Positions 29,792-39,659 of a stretch of DNA of 41,709 nt are shown here, piece after piece. This DNA is from Chara braunii (taxonomy: Eukaryota > Streptophyta > Charophyceae > Charales > Characeae), in the NCBI GenBank assembly GCA_003427395.1, contig BFEA01000291.1, positions 470,271 to 511,979 of the forward strand, written 5' to 3'. The first letter of the stretch is position 1. Each line of letters opens with the position of its first letter. The translations under genes were made by a program, and so were the position numbers. Under the pieces are notes generated by a model. The model was not told where the DNA came from. It worked only from the letters and a program-made list of their open reading frames with translations, and did not search any database.

Positions 29792-29829
29792 CTGTCTCTT
29801 ATACACATCTAGATGTGTATAAGAGACAG
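29792..29829. other. Nextera mate-pair junction adapter (non-genomic)
   Basis: Exactly 38 bp: CTGTCTCTTATACACATCT followed by its reverse complement AGATGTGTATAAGAGACAG. This is two Tn5 mosaic ends joined head to head, the known circularisation adapter. It is not part of the organism's genome and not a transposon. Confidence 0.98.
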
Positions 29830-29924
29830 CCCCACGAATAGATTTGGAATTTTGGAGCATCGTCTCAAATTAAAAAAAAAGAAAAAAAGAAAAAAGAATA
29901 AAAAGATATTGACTCCACAAGCAA
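29830..29924 (+). other. chimeric copy of 16469-16563 (assembly)
   Basis: Identical to 16469-16563 apart from G where that copy has N. It lies between the junction adapter and the N gap, as expected from an untrimmed mate-pair read used in gap filling. Confidence 0.92.
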
Positions 29925-29963
29925 NNNNNNNNNNNNNNNNNNNNNNNNNNNNNNNNNNNNNNN
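29925..29963. other. assembly gap (39 N)
   Basis: Run of N; true sequence and distance unknown. Confidence 0.99.
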
Positions 29964-30688
29964 GGGGGGGACCACACGTACCCCGAAAACAAGGGAAGAA
30001 ACACGAGGACCGTGCTAAATGCTTTTTTTTTTTCACCAAACACCTGTGAAGAGCCTGTCATTGGGGGCTGGTAAGAACAACCCCCAATGATAAGCTCTCT
30101 TTTGAAAATGGCTCCAATGATCCAATCTATTGGTGGGAAGCAGCACTGGATGGAAAGGGGGTCCAGCATCCCTATCACATATCAATCAAGATCCTGAGGC
30201 CTGAGGTTAACAACTTAACAGGAGGGGAGGGTCATCATTGATTGCCCTCCCTCTAGGGGATTGACTTCTCTCCCACACAGTGGTAAAGTCTGAGCATACT
30301 CATTTTCACATGTCGCTCGCTCGCCCAAAAAGAGAAAAAAAGGGAAGAAAAGAAAAAGCGCGCGTGGAGGATCGGGAATGCAGATGATACTGGAGCGATC
30401 CTGCTCTTCATTTGACAGATTGGAGGGGGAGCATAGCAACGTGCATGACGGCTGGCAGAGTTGCCCAAAAGAGGGGGAAGAAAAGAGAAAAAACATGAGC
30501 CCGTGAGCAGCCGCCGATCGGGAGGGCGACTATAGACAATGATTGAATGATTATGATTTTGATTGAATGCAGATGATGCTGCGGCGATCCTGCTCCTTGC
30601 TGCGAGTGCTTCATTGGAATAATGATACAACAATGCAGGCAAGAGAGAGAGAGAGAGAGAGGGAGAAGCCGGGTTGTAATCTCCTCCA

Positions 30689-30763
<75 letters not shown>

Positions 30764-31083
30764 CTACTATGAGAGAGAAAACATAAGAGGTTCAGAGAGG
30801 CAAAACGTAGAGGCTCAGACATTCGTTTTGGTGGAGATTGGGAAAGGAAGTTGTTTGGAGGAGGAGGTTATTCATCAAGAAACCGGTGGGAAGTTCACGG
30901 AGGGAATCATACACGTAGGAAGCCTCCCACTCCAATCATAAACAGACGAAGAGAACCAAAACGAAGAAGAGGCAAGGAGCAAGTTCTCTATCTATGGTGG
31001 CTTTCCTAAGGCCTGCTACTGGCCTGCTACTCTGCCCGACAGCCCACCTCATCCGAGCAGAGTCCGGGTAGTCGCTGGTAAAC
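29964..31083 (+). other. gene-free segment with GA microsatellites
   Basis: Contains GA tracts at 30641-30663 and 30691-30759 and a small hairpin CATTGGGGG..CCCCCAATG near 30058-30089. No protein-like ORF on either strand. Confidence 0.6.
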
Positions 31084-31170
31084 CGGTGCATTTACCAGCA
31101 CCACTAGCACTGGAAGGGAGTTCATTCATTCAAAAAAAAAAAAAAAAAAAAAAAAAAAGACGGTGCATTT
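31084..31170 (+). mobile_element. possible short poly(A) retro-insertion
   Basis: CGGTGCATTT at 31084-31093 and 31161-31170 flanks ~40 bp of sequence and a 26-nt A run. This suits a truncated retroposed insert with a 10-bp target-site duplication. Confidence 0.4.
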
Positions 31171-31369
31171 GATACCAACCCTGCCACTGCCAACCCCAAC
31201 CAAGCCTGGAAAGCCAAGCTGGTTTATCGATTTTGATTGTGGCAGCACAAACACCCGAACCAGTTTCGTACCCTGTGTAATCCTGAAGGGGTCATTAAAG
31301 TAGGAACAGATTTAACTTCATCAGGGTAGCAGTGGTATTGGTAAATGGAAATTGGACCCTTCCCCCCGT

Positions 31370-31553
31370 TTAAAAAAAAAAAAAAAAAAAAAAAGATTAG
31401 TAACAAGGTTGGTAGCTCAGTGGGGTGTTAGCATCTGGTGTTGCAATGGGGAGGTTGTGGGCTCAATTTTTCTGTCCACCTAACTATATCTCCTGCACAT
31501 AATCATTTGGTGCTACCGGTAGGGTTGGCACCCCACGTCCTTTCTCCCCTAGC
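31370..31553 (+). mobile_element. tRNA-derived SINE head
   Basis: After an A run (31371-31394), GGTAGCTCAGTGGGG (31411-31425) resembles box A and GGGCTCAATTT (31459-31469) box B. The body is short and runs into the MITE at 31554. Confidence 0.55.
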
Positions 31554-31690
31554 CTACCGTCTTCCCCTGAACAGAACACCCGGTCATTTATATCCGAATT
31601 CGGCCCAACTGCCAGTCCAGATGCAGCAAAATGACATAGTGGGCAGGCAGAAACTTTCAGTCCAGCTGCAGTGAAAATGGCAGTGCATTC
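31554..31690. mobile_element. MITE, CTACCGTCTTC family, 3' truncated copy
   Basis: Begins CTACCGTCTTCCCCTGAACA and GAACACCCGGTCATTTATAT, then has two copies of the family core (CAGTCCAGATGCAGCAAAATGA and CAGTCCAGCTGCAGTGAAAATG). The right terminus is not found. Confidence 0.7.
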
Positions 31691-32659
31691 ATTTCCCACC
31701 ATCATCCCAATTGAAAGGCCTTCCACGATTCCGACCCCAAATTCGGGTCTCAGGGTCAGAAGCCCTGGTCAAGACAGGCCGAGTTCGTCAAATTCAGAAA
31801 AGTCATAGTCGGGTACCTCAGCAGTCCAGTCCAACAGGCACCCAGCAAACAGTCACATCTTAGGGGCAAGCATCACGTCTCATAATGAAAAGTCATATTG
31901 AAGAGTCACATCCCACAAATAAAAGGGCAGTACCACAGGCAAGAGTCGTGACCCAGAGCCAGGAGTCACCGTCGACAGTCAAAAGTCATCTTCACAAGTG
32001 AAAAGTCACGACTCAAAGGCCCTAGCAGCAGCAGTCCAATGGAAATTCGGGAAGGTTCCAGGCCTTGACATTCAGTAGCAGACAGGCTGTGGGGACGTGG
32101 TACCGAAACCCGGTCAAGCCCCAAGAAGCAGAGGCTGGCACGAGTCGAAGTGCAAACGAAGACTATCAAAGGACTGGCCAGCCTCCCATTCGGGCAGATT
32201 GCTCATTCGCAAGAAGTGTGGAAGTGCTGGTGCACTTGTGCGCTGATGTGAGGGGCAGCGCTGAAGCCAGAGTGCTGTGCTAAGAGAGAGAGCGAGAGAG
32301 GAAGACAGCGCTGGCAGGGAGAAGGCAGCCATAGCTGCGCCACCACAGAGTGTTAGTAGTAGACTTCAGATAGTTAGTAGGCTTATCAGTGAGTTTATTC
32401 AGAGTGTAGATCTTTCAGTAGAAGTTAGTGAGTGTGCATGCATGTAGGGAGAGAAGATATAGCGAGGACATAGCTAGAGAGAAGACCAGTAAGGAGAGGG
32501 GTTACGCAAGAGAGAGAAGAGCAGAGAGGAAGAGATACATACCTGAGAGTTTATGCTGATTACTGGTTACCTTCTATATATGCTGATGAGCGCTGGTGAC
32601 TTGAACTCTTATTGCTCTTGTATAACTTGTTGGAATTCATTAGTTGTGTTATCTGGTCT
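31691..32659 (+). other. gene-free segment
   Basis: Purine-rich, with scattered AAAAGTCAC/GAGTCAC motifs (31845-32015) and AG-rich sequence (32285-32540). Nothing coding recognised. Confidence 0.5.
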
Positions 32660-32764
32660 TAATCTCTCTGGTCTTCAGTGTGAACTTTGTGTGATAATCT
32701 CTCTGGTCTTCAGTGTGAACTTTGTGTGATAATCTCTCTGGTCTTCAGTGTGAACTTTGTGTGA
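32660..32764 (+). repeat. 35-bp tandem repeat, 3 exact copies
   Basis: Units start TAATCTCTCTGGTCTTCAGT at 32660, 32695 and 32730 without differences. Confidence 0.95.
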
Positions 32765-32804
32765 TCTCATATATGCATGAGGTGTGAATATGTGCACTCA
32801 CTGA

Positions 32805-33050
32805 TGCTGAACTAAGAGGTTCATAGGTTTCACACACAAGTGGCATTCAGGAGGTTGTTTGTGGATTCGATTCCATGCAAACGCCTGTTGCGTGCTTCGT
32901 GTTTGCCAGCTGAGATAGTTGGTTTGCCCTCCTTAGTTGGTTTTGGGAGGGTCCTGGGTTCCACCAGGAGGCCTTCACCCCTGCCCGTCCTAACTGGGGG
33001 TTAGTTCATATGGGCCCGTACTAGACTTTGGTTGGCCCTGCTTGGTAGCT
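32805..33050 (+). mobile_element. tRNA-derived SINE (family 1)
   Basis: CACAAGTGGCATTCAGGAGG, a box B-like GGATTCGATTCC (32863-32874) and CAGCTGAGATAGTTGGTTTG match the SINE at 1369-1722. Box A is eroded. Confidence 0.65.
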
Positions 33051-33060
33051 GTAGCTCTGG

Positions 33061-33140
33061 CTACCCGGTAATTATAGCTGCATCTGGACTGAAAGTTGTG
33101 CCAAAAACGCACAGCTATAATGACCGGGCGTTCTGTACGG
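33061..33140. mobile_element. MITE core, CTACCGTCTTC family
   Basis: Inverted arms CCCGGTAATTATAGCTG (33064-33080) and CAGCTATAATGACCGGG (33112-33128) enclose CATCTGGACTGAAAGTTGTG, the inverse of the core seen at 31554 and 33445. It inserts next to the SINE at 32805-33050. Confidence 0.7.
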
Positions 33141-33444
33141 GCGTGTGCAAGGGACACTCGAGGAAAAAAAAAAAAAAAAAGGAAAAAAAAGGGGTGAAGC
33201 GACGGCTCCTGGGTCACACCTAGCGTTCCGAATAGGCATCTTTTGCATTTCTCAAAACATGCCAAAAAAAGCCGCCGGTAAATGTGCATTGGCACCACTT
33301 AAAAAAAAAGGGCGGCCACAGTTTCATCCCCCCGCTAAACTTGCACATTTTGAAACTCGAACAATGACATGGACACCAGTCACACCACTTTGTCTTTTCT
33401 CGCCCATTGCAGCTTCCCCAAAACAGGAAAAAAAAGAAGAAGCC

Positions 33445-33501
33445 CTGTCATTACATCTGTATTTGGCACAACTTTCAGTCCAGATGCGGTGAAAATGACA
33501 G
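33445..33501. mobile_element. MITE core fragment, CTACCGTCTTC family
   Basis: CTGTCATT and AATGACAG enclose TTTGGCACAACTTTCAGTCC and AGATGCGGTG, the family core in forward orientation. Confidence 0.6.
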
Positions 33502-33504
33502 TAA

Positions 33505-33760
33505 ATTAATCAGCGGTCTAGCCGTTCATGAGGCTGTACGTTTGAGGCCCATAACTGCCTGCAGAGCGCTTACTGCCAACCAGCTGCGATAGTCAGCTTG
33601 ATACCTCTGATAGGTATTAATGGGGTGTCGTCGTGTCGGCCAGGCACGCAAGTGGCATTCACGAGGTTGTGGGTTCGAGCCCCATGACTGCCTGCAGTGC
33701 AGTTAGTGCCAGCCAGCTGTCATAACTTCTCATAAGTCCACTTGATGCCTCTGAACAGTA
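33505..33760 (+). mobile_element. two tandem SINE heads (family 1)
   Basis: GACTGCCTGCAG..AGCGCTTACTGCCAACCAGCTG (about 33550-33590) and CACGCAAGTGGCATTCACGA, box B GGGTTCGAGCCCC (33671-33683), ACTGCCTGCAGTGCAGTTAG (to about 33720). Both are followed by CTTGATGCCTCTGA..TATTA. The first head is more decayed. Confidence 0.55.
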
Positions 33761-34920
33761 TTAGTAGGGTCTTTGTCCAACAAGGGTGTGAATTTGAGTG
33801 TGGGTGGGATGTGTGGGAGAGTGTAAGCCTTAGACACTGCTGCTATTCGATGGGGGGTGAGAAAAGGTTAACCAACCCCCCATTTTTCGCCTCAATTTGT
33901 AAGAAAACCATAAGGCCATTTTAAACAAACTTCATACCGATGTATAGAGTGCACTTCTTACTAACTTATTATAAAAACAAAACAAAAAAACAAACATTAA
34001 AAGTGCATTTTCATGACATTTTGGCAAAAAAAACGTCATCAAATTTTCACAATTTTCACCACTCTTCACAACACAAATTCTAATACTCCAAATGACATCA
34101 AATTTGACACACAGAAAGCTTGTCCAAATAAAAAAAAACAGGCAAAAATAAAAAATCCAAAAAAACACAAAAAAACCCTAAATTCAGGATCATTCAGGAT
34201 CATCCATCGTTACCTAGGGCCGAAAAGTGGGGGTCCCTGTTAACCGCTTGTGGACGACTGCTGTTGGGGCTGGGGGCCACATGAATCCCTCCAAGTTAGT
34301 GGGGCTCTCTCTCTATATAGCCTTGGCAGTAGTGATAGGTAGGTAGTGAAAGCTGAAAAAGAATTTGAGAGTAGAACATAGTATAGTTGGGGGGTTAGGG
34401 GGGGGAGGGGAATAGGCAGTACATTCTATTGGGTGAAATCTGGTCGGTCCTGTATGGCACATGATATTCTGCAATTGGCACATGATATTCTGCAATGACA
34501 CATAGTACATACATTGCCTGTGCGCAAGCAGGAATGGCCCAGGGGTTTCAGTGATGGGGACCGGATGCAGATGGCCAATGTATGGAGCCGGATAGTGTCT
34601 GTGTATCTGCTGACCACTGAGACTGAGAGGTTCGCCCCTACACCCCATGCTTGTCACCTTCTATGCAGTCCTGGTGGTACTGTTGCTGCTGCCCTTCTCC
34701 ACACTCCTCAGCGACATCCTCCTGCCTCCTACGCCCTCCTCCTCCCATCTCTCCGTATCCTCCTGTCTCCTCTCCATCTCTTCTTCTTCATCACCCCTGT
34801 CCTCCTCTGGCACCAACTGTACAATTCTTAGCGTGGTTAGAATATTCTTCGCAGCATGCACACAAGGCGCATCCATCTACCTACAGCACGCCATTTGCCA
34901 TTCCAGGTAAGGGGAACTCT
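33761..34920 (+). other. gene-free segment
   Basis: AT-rich 33900-34190, a 20-bp direct repeat GGCACATGATATTCTGCAAT (34456-34475, 34477-34496), then C/T-rich sequence whose ORFs (34514-34910) are Ser/Pro/Leu low complexity. Confidence 0.5.
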
Positions 34921-35515
34921 CTGCTGGCCGCCGCCGCCGCCACCGCCGCCTCCTCCCATCCACCCATCTTTCTTCTCCACCCGCCATAACAAGAAAATGC
35001 AGCCACAGAACCATACACCAAGTTACGTAACCTTTGCATCCTACTATTTCGCAGTGCATGGCAGTTTTAGAGGTATAGCACTAGGAGGATCATCAGGCAG
35101 TAGGGAGAAAGGTATAGCAGCAGGAGGATCATCAGGCAGTAGGGAGATCAGATTTCTGCTGGCTTGCATCCTACTATTTCGCAGTGCACCGCAGTTTTAG
35201 AGGTATAGCAGTAGGAGGATCATCAGGCAGTAGGGATAAAGGTATATAGCAGCAGGAGGATCATCAGGCAGTAGGGAGATCAGATTTCTGCTGGCCGCCG
35301 GCGCTGGCGCCGCCTCCTACCCTCCCATCTTTCTTCTCCGCCCGCCATAACAAGAAATGCAGCCACAGAACCATACACCAAGTGACGTAACCTTTGCATC
35401 CTACTATTTCGCAGTGCATGGCAGTTTTAGAGGTATAGCACTAGGAGGATCATCAGGCAGTAGGAAGAAAGGTATATAGCAGCAGGAGGATCATCAGGCA
35501 CTAGGGAGATCAGAT
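34921..35515 (+). repeat. nested tandem repeat (~367-bp higher-order unit)
   Basis: The large unit starts CTGCTGGCCGCCG at 34921 and 35288. Inside, GCATCCTACTATTTCGCAGT recurs at 35036, 35166 and 35396, and AGGAGGATCATCAGGCA recurs six times, paired at ~38-43-bp spacing. It behaves like a small higher-order satellite. Confidence 0.88.
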
Positions 35516-35749
35516 CAAGGACTTCCAGGTCTGACAACGGTACTGACAAAGAGGATAGCAGGGCCATCAGGACACGAAGAGAAGGTCTAAGGATGTTGAA
35601 CAGAGAGCAGCCACGACACTTGCAACAGCCCCATAGCAGAAAACGAATAATGGAAAAGACAAAGGGGACCGAGAAACCAACTGGCCTACTACCATTAGTA
35701 GGTATCTCATATGAGGAACAAGCCCTCAAGGGGCCCTATCAGACATCAC

Positions 35750-36480
35750 ATTATCTGGGCTAAGGCCCCAGCAAGCCGAGTGCCCGCCCTAAGTGAAGGC
35801 GGGCCTGAATATTCGTCAGAGGCAAAATTCGACATTTCCGTATGTGGGTATTCAGGCTCTCGCAGCACGCCAGTTGGTTGGGTAGACGCGTGAGCCTCAC
35901 AAAGCTGCATCATACAGTTGGCCCAGGCCTTGACAGTTGTGCCTGGGCACATACACGCAAAGCAGGGCCGATACATTGGGAAGCAGGCCATAGGCCTTTG
36001 GAAAAGCAGTACTGTCGACGCACCTGCCGGGGAGCCCTGCACAGATGCAGCCAACAGCCCAAGTCCGGAGACTCGGGCCGTGCCCAACTGAAAAGGGCCC
36101 AGGCCCTCAACTGTAGTCTCGGGCCTGGGCACAGGGTCTGAGGCCCAACCGGAAGCTACGGGAAGCTTCCAGCCAGGCCACACGCAGCATCCAGGAGGCT
36201 GCCAGTTCCATAAAAGAAGCGAGGCAGCCCAGGCCAGGCATTCTGGCCAGTGCTGGCAATGCAGAAGCGTTGCTGCGCTCTCGCTTGATGCTGCGCTGCT
36301 GCCAAAGGCGCTGACAGGGCGCATTGTGGTGAGGAGGGGCGCTGGAGGGCAGCGGGGCACAGGCGACCATAGCCGGGCTGCTGGGCGCCAGGGGGTACAG
36401 CGGACGATCTGGTGGTCTTCAGGGAAGGAGGCGAGTGTGGGGTAATCAAGCTCTGATTGAGGGTGACGAGATACGTACCG
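35750..36480 (-). repeat. dispersed repeat family R2, copy B
   Basis: Minus-strand counterpart of 4690-5290 (see the CCCGCC..CACTTAGGGCGG and AGCAGCCCGGCTATGGTCGC blocks). A 306-codon ORF spans 35746-36666 on the minus strand, but copy A does not preserve that frame, so it is probably not a gene. Confidence 0.65.
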
Positions 36481-37045
36481 GGTGCATGAAGAGAGGTCGG
36501 CTATGGAGTTGACAGTCATGTACATTGGTCTTCGAGAGTCTAAGTGAGCCTGTTGCGTGAACCAGCTGTAGGTAGGATAGTCGGGCAGAGTAGGTTGGGC
36601 ACTGGGCGCCAGACAGAGAGGAGCGACTTTGGATACTGTGTTCGTGTGGCCTACGGGCTTGAACATTGGCTCATTACTTCATTGTATTGCTCTATATGGA
36701 TGGTTTCTCGGTGCATTTTGTACTCTCTGCTTGGATACGACTACCTGGACATCTGTGTGATTTCGCAACTTGGTTTTCTGTATATTGTTCGCACTCATAT
36801 TCCTTGCACTCAGTTGGTACACCCCCAAATTGTTGAAATACAGACCCGTGTTCGAACTCCACTGGAAGCAGCTAAGTTAAGTACTACAATTCTGAATTAC
36901 CTTAGGCCGGAGATGATGTTATCTCAAGGCCATCGCCCTTTTATAAAAAGGCAACGAAGGGAACGGAAAAAAGTGAACAACAGGGGTGCAATACCCCCCG
37001 CATGACGCCCGACAACGATCCCAGTAATCTGGAAACTATCGCACT
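36481..37045 (+). other. no feature recognised
   Basis: Unremarkable sequence. TTGAAATACAGACCCGTGTT (36835) resembles TTGAAATACAGACCTGAGTT at 10208, a small shared piece of unknown origin. Confidence 0.4.
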
Positions 37046-37171
37046 AAGGGCGTCCTCACACTGGCACACTATCTAAAAGTATCTGACCGCATTCACGGCT
37101 GGTCCTCTATGCCTCTGGCCGCAATTCCGTCCAGAAGTAAGAACGTGCTAGTGTGAATATGCCCGACGTCC
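37046..37171. mobile_element. candidate MITE
   Basis: GGGCGTCCTCACACTGGCAC and GTGCTAGTGTGAATATGCCC are imperfect inverted termini (about 16 of 20) around ~85 bp. No target-site duplication is evident. Confidence 0.5.
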
Positions 37172-37246
37172 GGTCATTCCCGCCCCTTGTTGAACCCAAG
37201 CAGGCAGAACATCGTTCCACCTTTCAGACCCGGCTAGTAAATTTGA

Positions 37247-37346
37247 AATGAATTGCTTTTATGTGGACACTTGCAGCTTCGCTCTTGAACATCAAGAATG
37301 AATCGCTTTTATGTGGACACTTGCAGCTTCGCTCTTGAACATCAAG
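37247..37346 (+). repeat. 50-bp tandem duplication
   Basis: AAT.GCTTTTATGTGGACAC..TTGAACATCAAGA occurs at 37251 and 37301 with one difference in the first block. Confidence 0.92.
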
Positions 37347-38090
37347 AGTGTTCATGCATTTGGGAGTTACTCATGTATTAATGGTGGTGGGTGAACATCG
37401 TACTGGTCGTGCAAATGTACAGCACGTGTGCACTGACCTTACCTAAGTGTGCAAATGTAGAGCACACTGACCTGTGTAATTGACTGGAAGCTTTGGGAGT
37501 TATGGGATGTGGGCGAGGTAGTAGTGGTACATACAGAAGAAACTAACTGGAGGCCGAAGTCGGATGGCTATGGTGTCGAGCATTTAGGCGGATTTGGCTG
37601 ACGGGGCCTTTCTCCATCCCTTCGAGATTTCTCTTCTTTGGCGTGACCCTATCTGCCTCGATTGCGCCATCTCCCTTTTATGGATACCAATCTATATAGC
37701 GATGTAGCAGGCGGGGCTCTGTCTGTGCTATACGGGCTACGAAGAGGTTCATGGTTTCTAGCCCACCCAATTTTAGCATCATTTGGGCCTCGAATTGAAG
37801 CCGATCGTTCGCTACATTCCCTTTTATGGATATCAATCTATATATATACATCCACGTGGGCGGCCTTGTACGCAAGAGGTTCTGAACAGGGGGAGTTGTA
37901 AGGAAGAAGATTAAAAAAAACAAATTCATTTTTTCGGAATTTTTTCCTTGTTTTCTTTCTCTTTTTTTTCGCTTTTGCGCTCTGATATTCTTGTGACAAT
38001 ATGTATAGCGGTGTAGCAGGCGGGGCGAATTTGGTGGCATGGTCAGAACTCTGGTCATAATAAGTGGCAAGCGCATGCTCCTCCCGTTTC
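37347..38090 (+). other. repeat-bearing segment without gene
   Basis: TCCCTTTTATGGATA.CAATCTATAT recurs at about 37671 and 37819, and GTGTAGCAGGCGGGGC-type sequence at about 37699 and 38009. No coding frames. Confidence 0.55.
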
Positions 38091-38123
38091 CACGCATCTA
38101 TTGGAGTCTCATCCGAGCATCAG

Positions 38124-38178
<55 letters not shown>

Positions 38179-38254
38179 CGCATCTATTGGAGTCTCATCC
38201 GAGCATCAGGGATCTCTCTCTCTCCACGCATCTATTGGAGTCTTATACGAGCAT

Positions 38255-38344
<90 letters not shown>

Positions 38345-38442
38345 TCCCTACTACATAATCTATTGGAGTCTCATGAGAGCCCGGGGACTCCGCTCCACAC
38401 AAACACTCCGCTTTACACACATCTATTGGAATCTTGTGAAAG

Positions 38443-38508
<66 letters not shown>

Positions 38509-38510
38509 GC
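38091..38510 (+). repeat. minisatellite with (CT)n after the units
   Basis: CACGCATCTATTGGAGTCTC..CGAGCATCAGGG units start at 38091, 38177 and 38225, with decayed copies near 38358 and 38417. Four of the five run straight into CT tracts of differing length. A (CA)n tract lies at 38306-38342. Confidence 0.93.
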
Positions 38511-38960
38511 GTGGGCGCGCGAGGGCCTGCTTGCATGAACACACGACACAGGTACCATACGCACACGTCACTCACAGAGGCGGACGTGCAAACACATGAC
38601 GGAGCACACACACACACACACACGGGGAGAGCGACGTACGGACGCACAAACGAGCACACAAATACTAGCGACTCTGCAAGGACGGATACTGTGACGTTAA
38701 GGTCTGAGTATTTGCAAACACAACACAGGCCGCCCGTCGTTGGCAAGTTCGGCAATAACAAAAAAGATGATCACCCGTCCACAGGTTAAAAACGGCGGCA
38801 TATATGTCGAAGGCGAACTTCCCGCCTGCTTGCCTGCAAAATGCCACATATCTAATCACCAATCCATTTTTTTTTCAAGTCTATTTGCGAAACCAATGAG
38901 CAAAAAACATGCAAGAAAGGTCACGTGATCAACCAAATTCAAATTCGTCAACCAACCGGC
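38511..38960 (+). other. no gene recognised
   Basis: CA-rich stretches (38606-38622) and otherwise unremarkable sequence. Confidence 0.4.
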
Positions 38961-39051
38961 GTACGTCTGAGAATGCTAGCCAAAAAAAAAAAAAAAAAAA
39001 GAAGCTAGCCGTATGAGGCCTGGGTATGCTGTAGTTCAACTAAGCAGAGGC

Positions 39052-39086
<35 letters not shown>

Positions 39087-39183
39087 TACGTCTGAAAATG
39101 CTAGCAAAAAAAAAAAAAAAAAAAAGAAGCTAGCCGTATGAGGCCTGGGTATGCTGTAGTTCAACTAAGCAGAGGCTCCCCCC
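38961..39183 (+). repeat. 125-bp duplication with poly-A and poly-C
   Basis: GTACGTCTGA.AATGCTAGC starts at 38961 and 39086. Each is followed by an A run, GAAGCTAGCCGTATGAGGCC and AGCAGAGGCTCCCCCC. A 33-nt C run at 39053-39085 joins the copies. Confidence 0.92.
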
Positions 39184-39453
39184 GCCACCCTCCCCCCGCC
39201 ACCCTCTCCCCTGGGAAGTATGACGCATGAAAAACATAGTATGAACTTCAATTAGAGACGCAAACGACCAACCAATTTCTTCCCCACAGCAACGGCCACA
39301 ACGTGGGAAATGTGGCAGCCGTCAGCTATCCACTTCCCTACACACAACTTGATCACCATATCTCACAAACACAAGAGCATAATTACATCGTCACCATCGT
39401 CACGTGCCATGGTCGTTCCTCGAACACATCATGCGGGGGTCAGTTTACACCCG

Positions 39454-39455
<2 letters not shown>

Positions 39456-39529
<74 letters not shown>
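39456..39529 (+). repeat. (CT)n microsatellite
   Basis: Perfect CT tract of ~74 bp. Confidence 0.97.
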
Positions 39530-39531
<2 letters not shown>

Positions 39532-39603
39532 CCATCACAGCATAACCATACTCCAGAGCCGTATGTCTGTCGGTTGCCAACTAATCCAGGCGCACTCGTT
39601 CCT

Positions 39604-39606
<3 letters not shown>

Positions 39607-39656
<50 letters not shown>
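39607..39656 (+). repeat. (GT)n microsatellite
   Basis: Perfect GT tract of ~50 bp, 77 bp after the CT tract. Confidence 0.97.

Positions 39657-39659
<3 letters not shown>

Noticed and set aside
29792-29829. A 38-bp perfect palindrome that looks like a transposon end pair
   Set aside because: It is the Nextera mate-pair junction adapter, a laboratory sequence.
35746-36666. 306-codon minus-strand ORF
   Set aside because: Lies in repeat R2; the other copy of the repeat does not keep the frame.
38091-38510. CRISPR-like array (repeats with spacers)
   Set aside because: The spacers are (CT)n/(CA)n tracts and the context is eukaryotic; it is a minisatellite.
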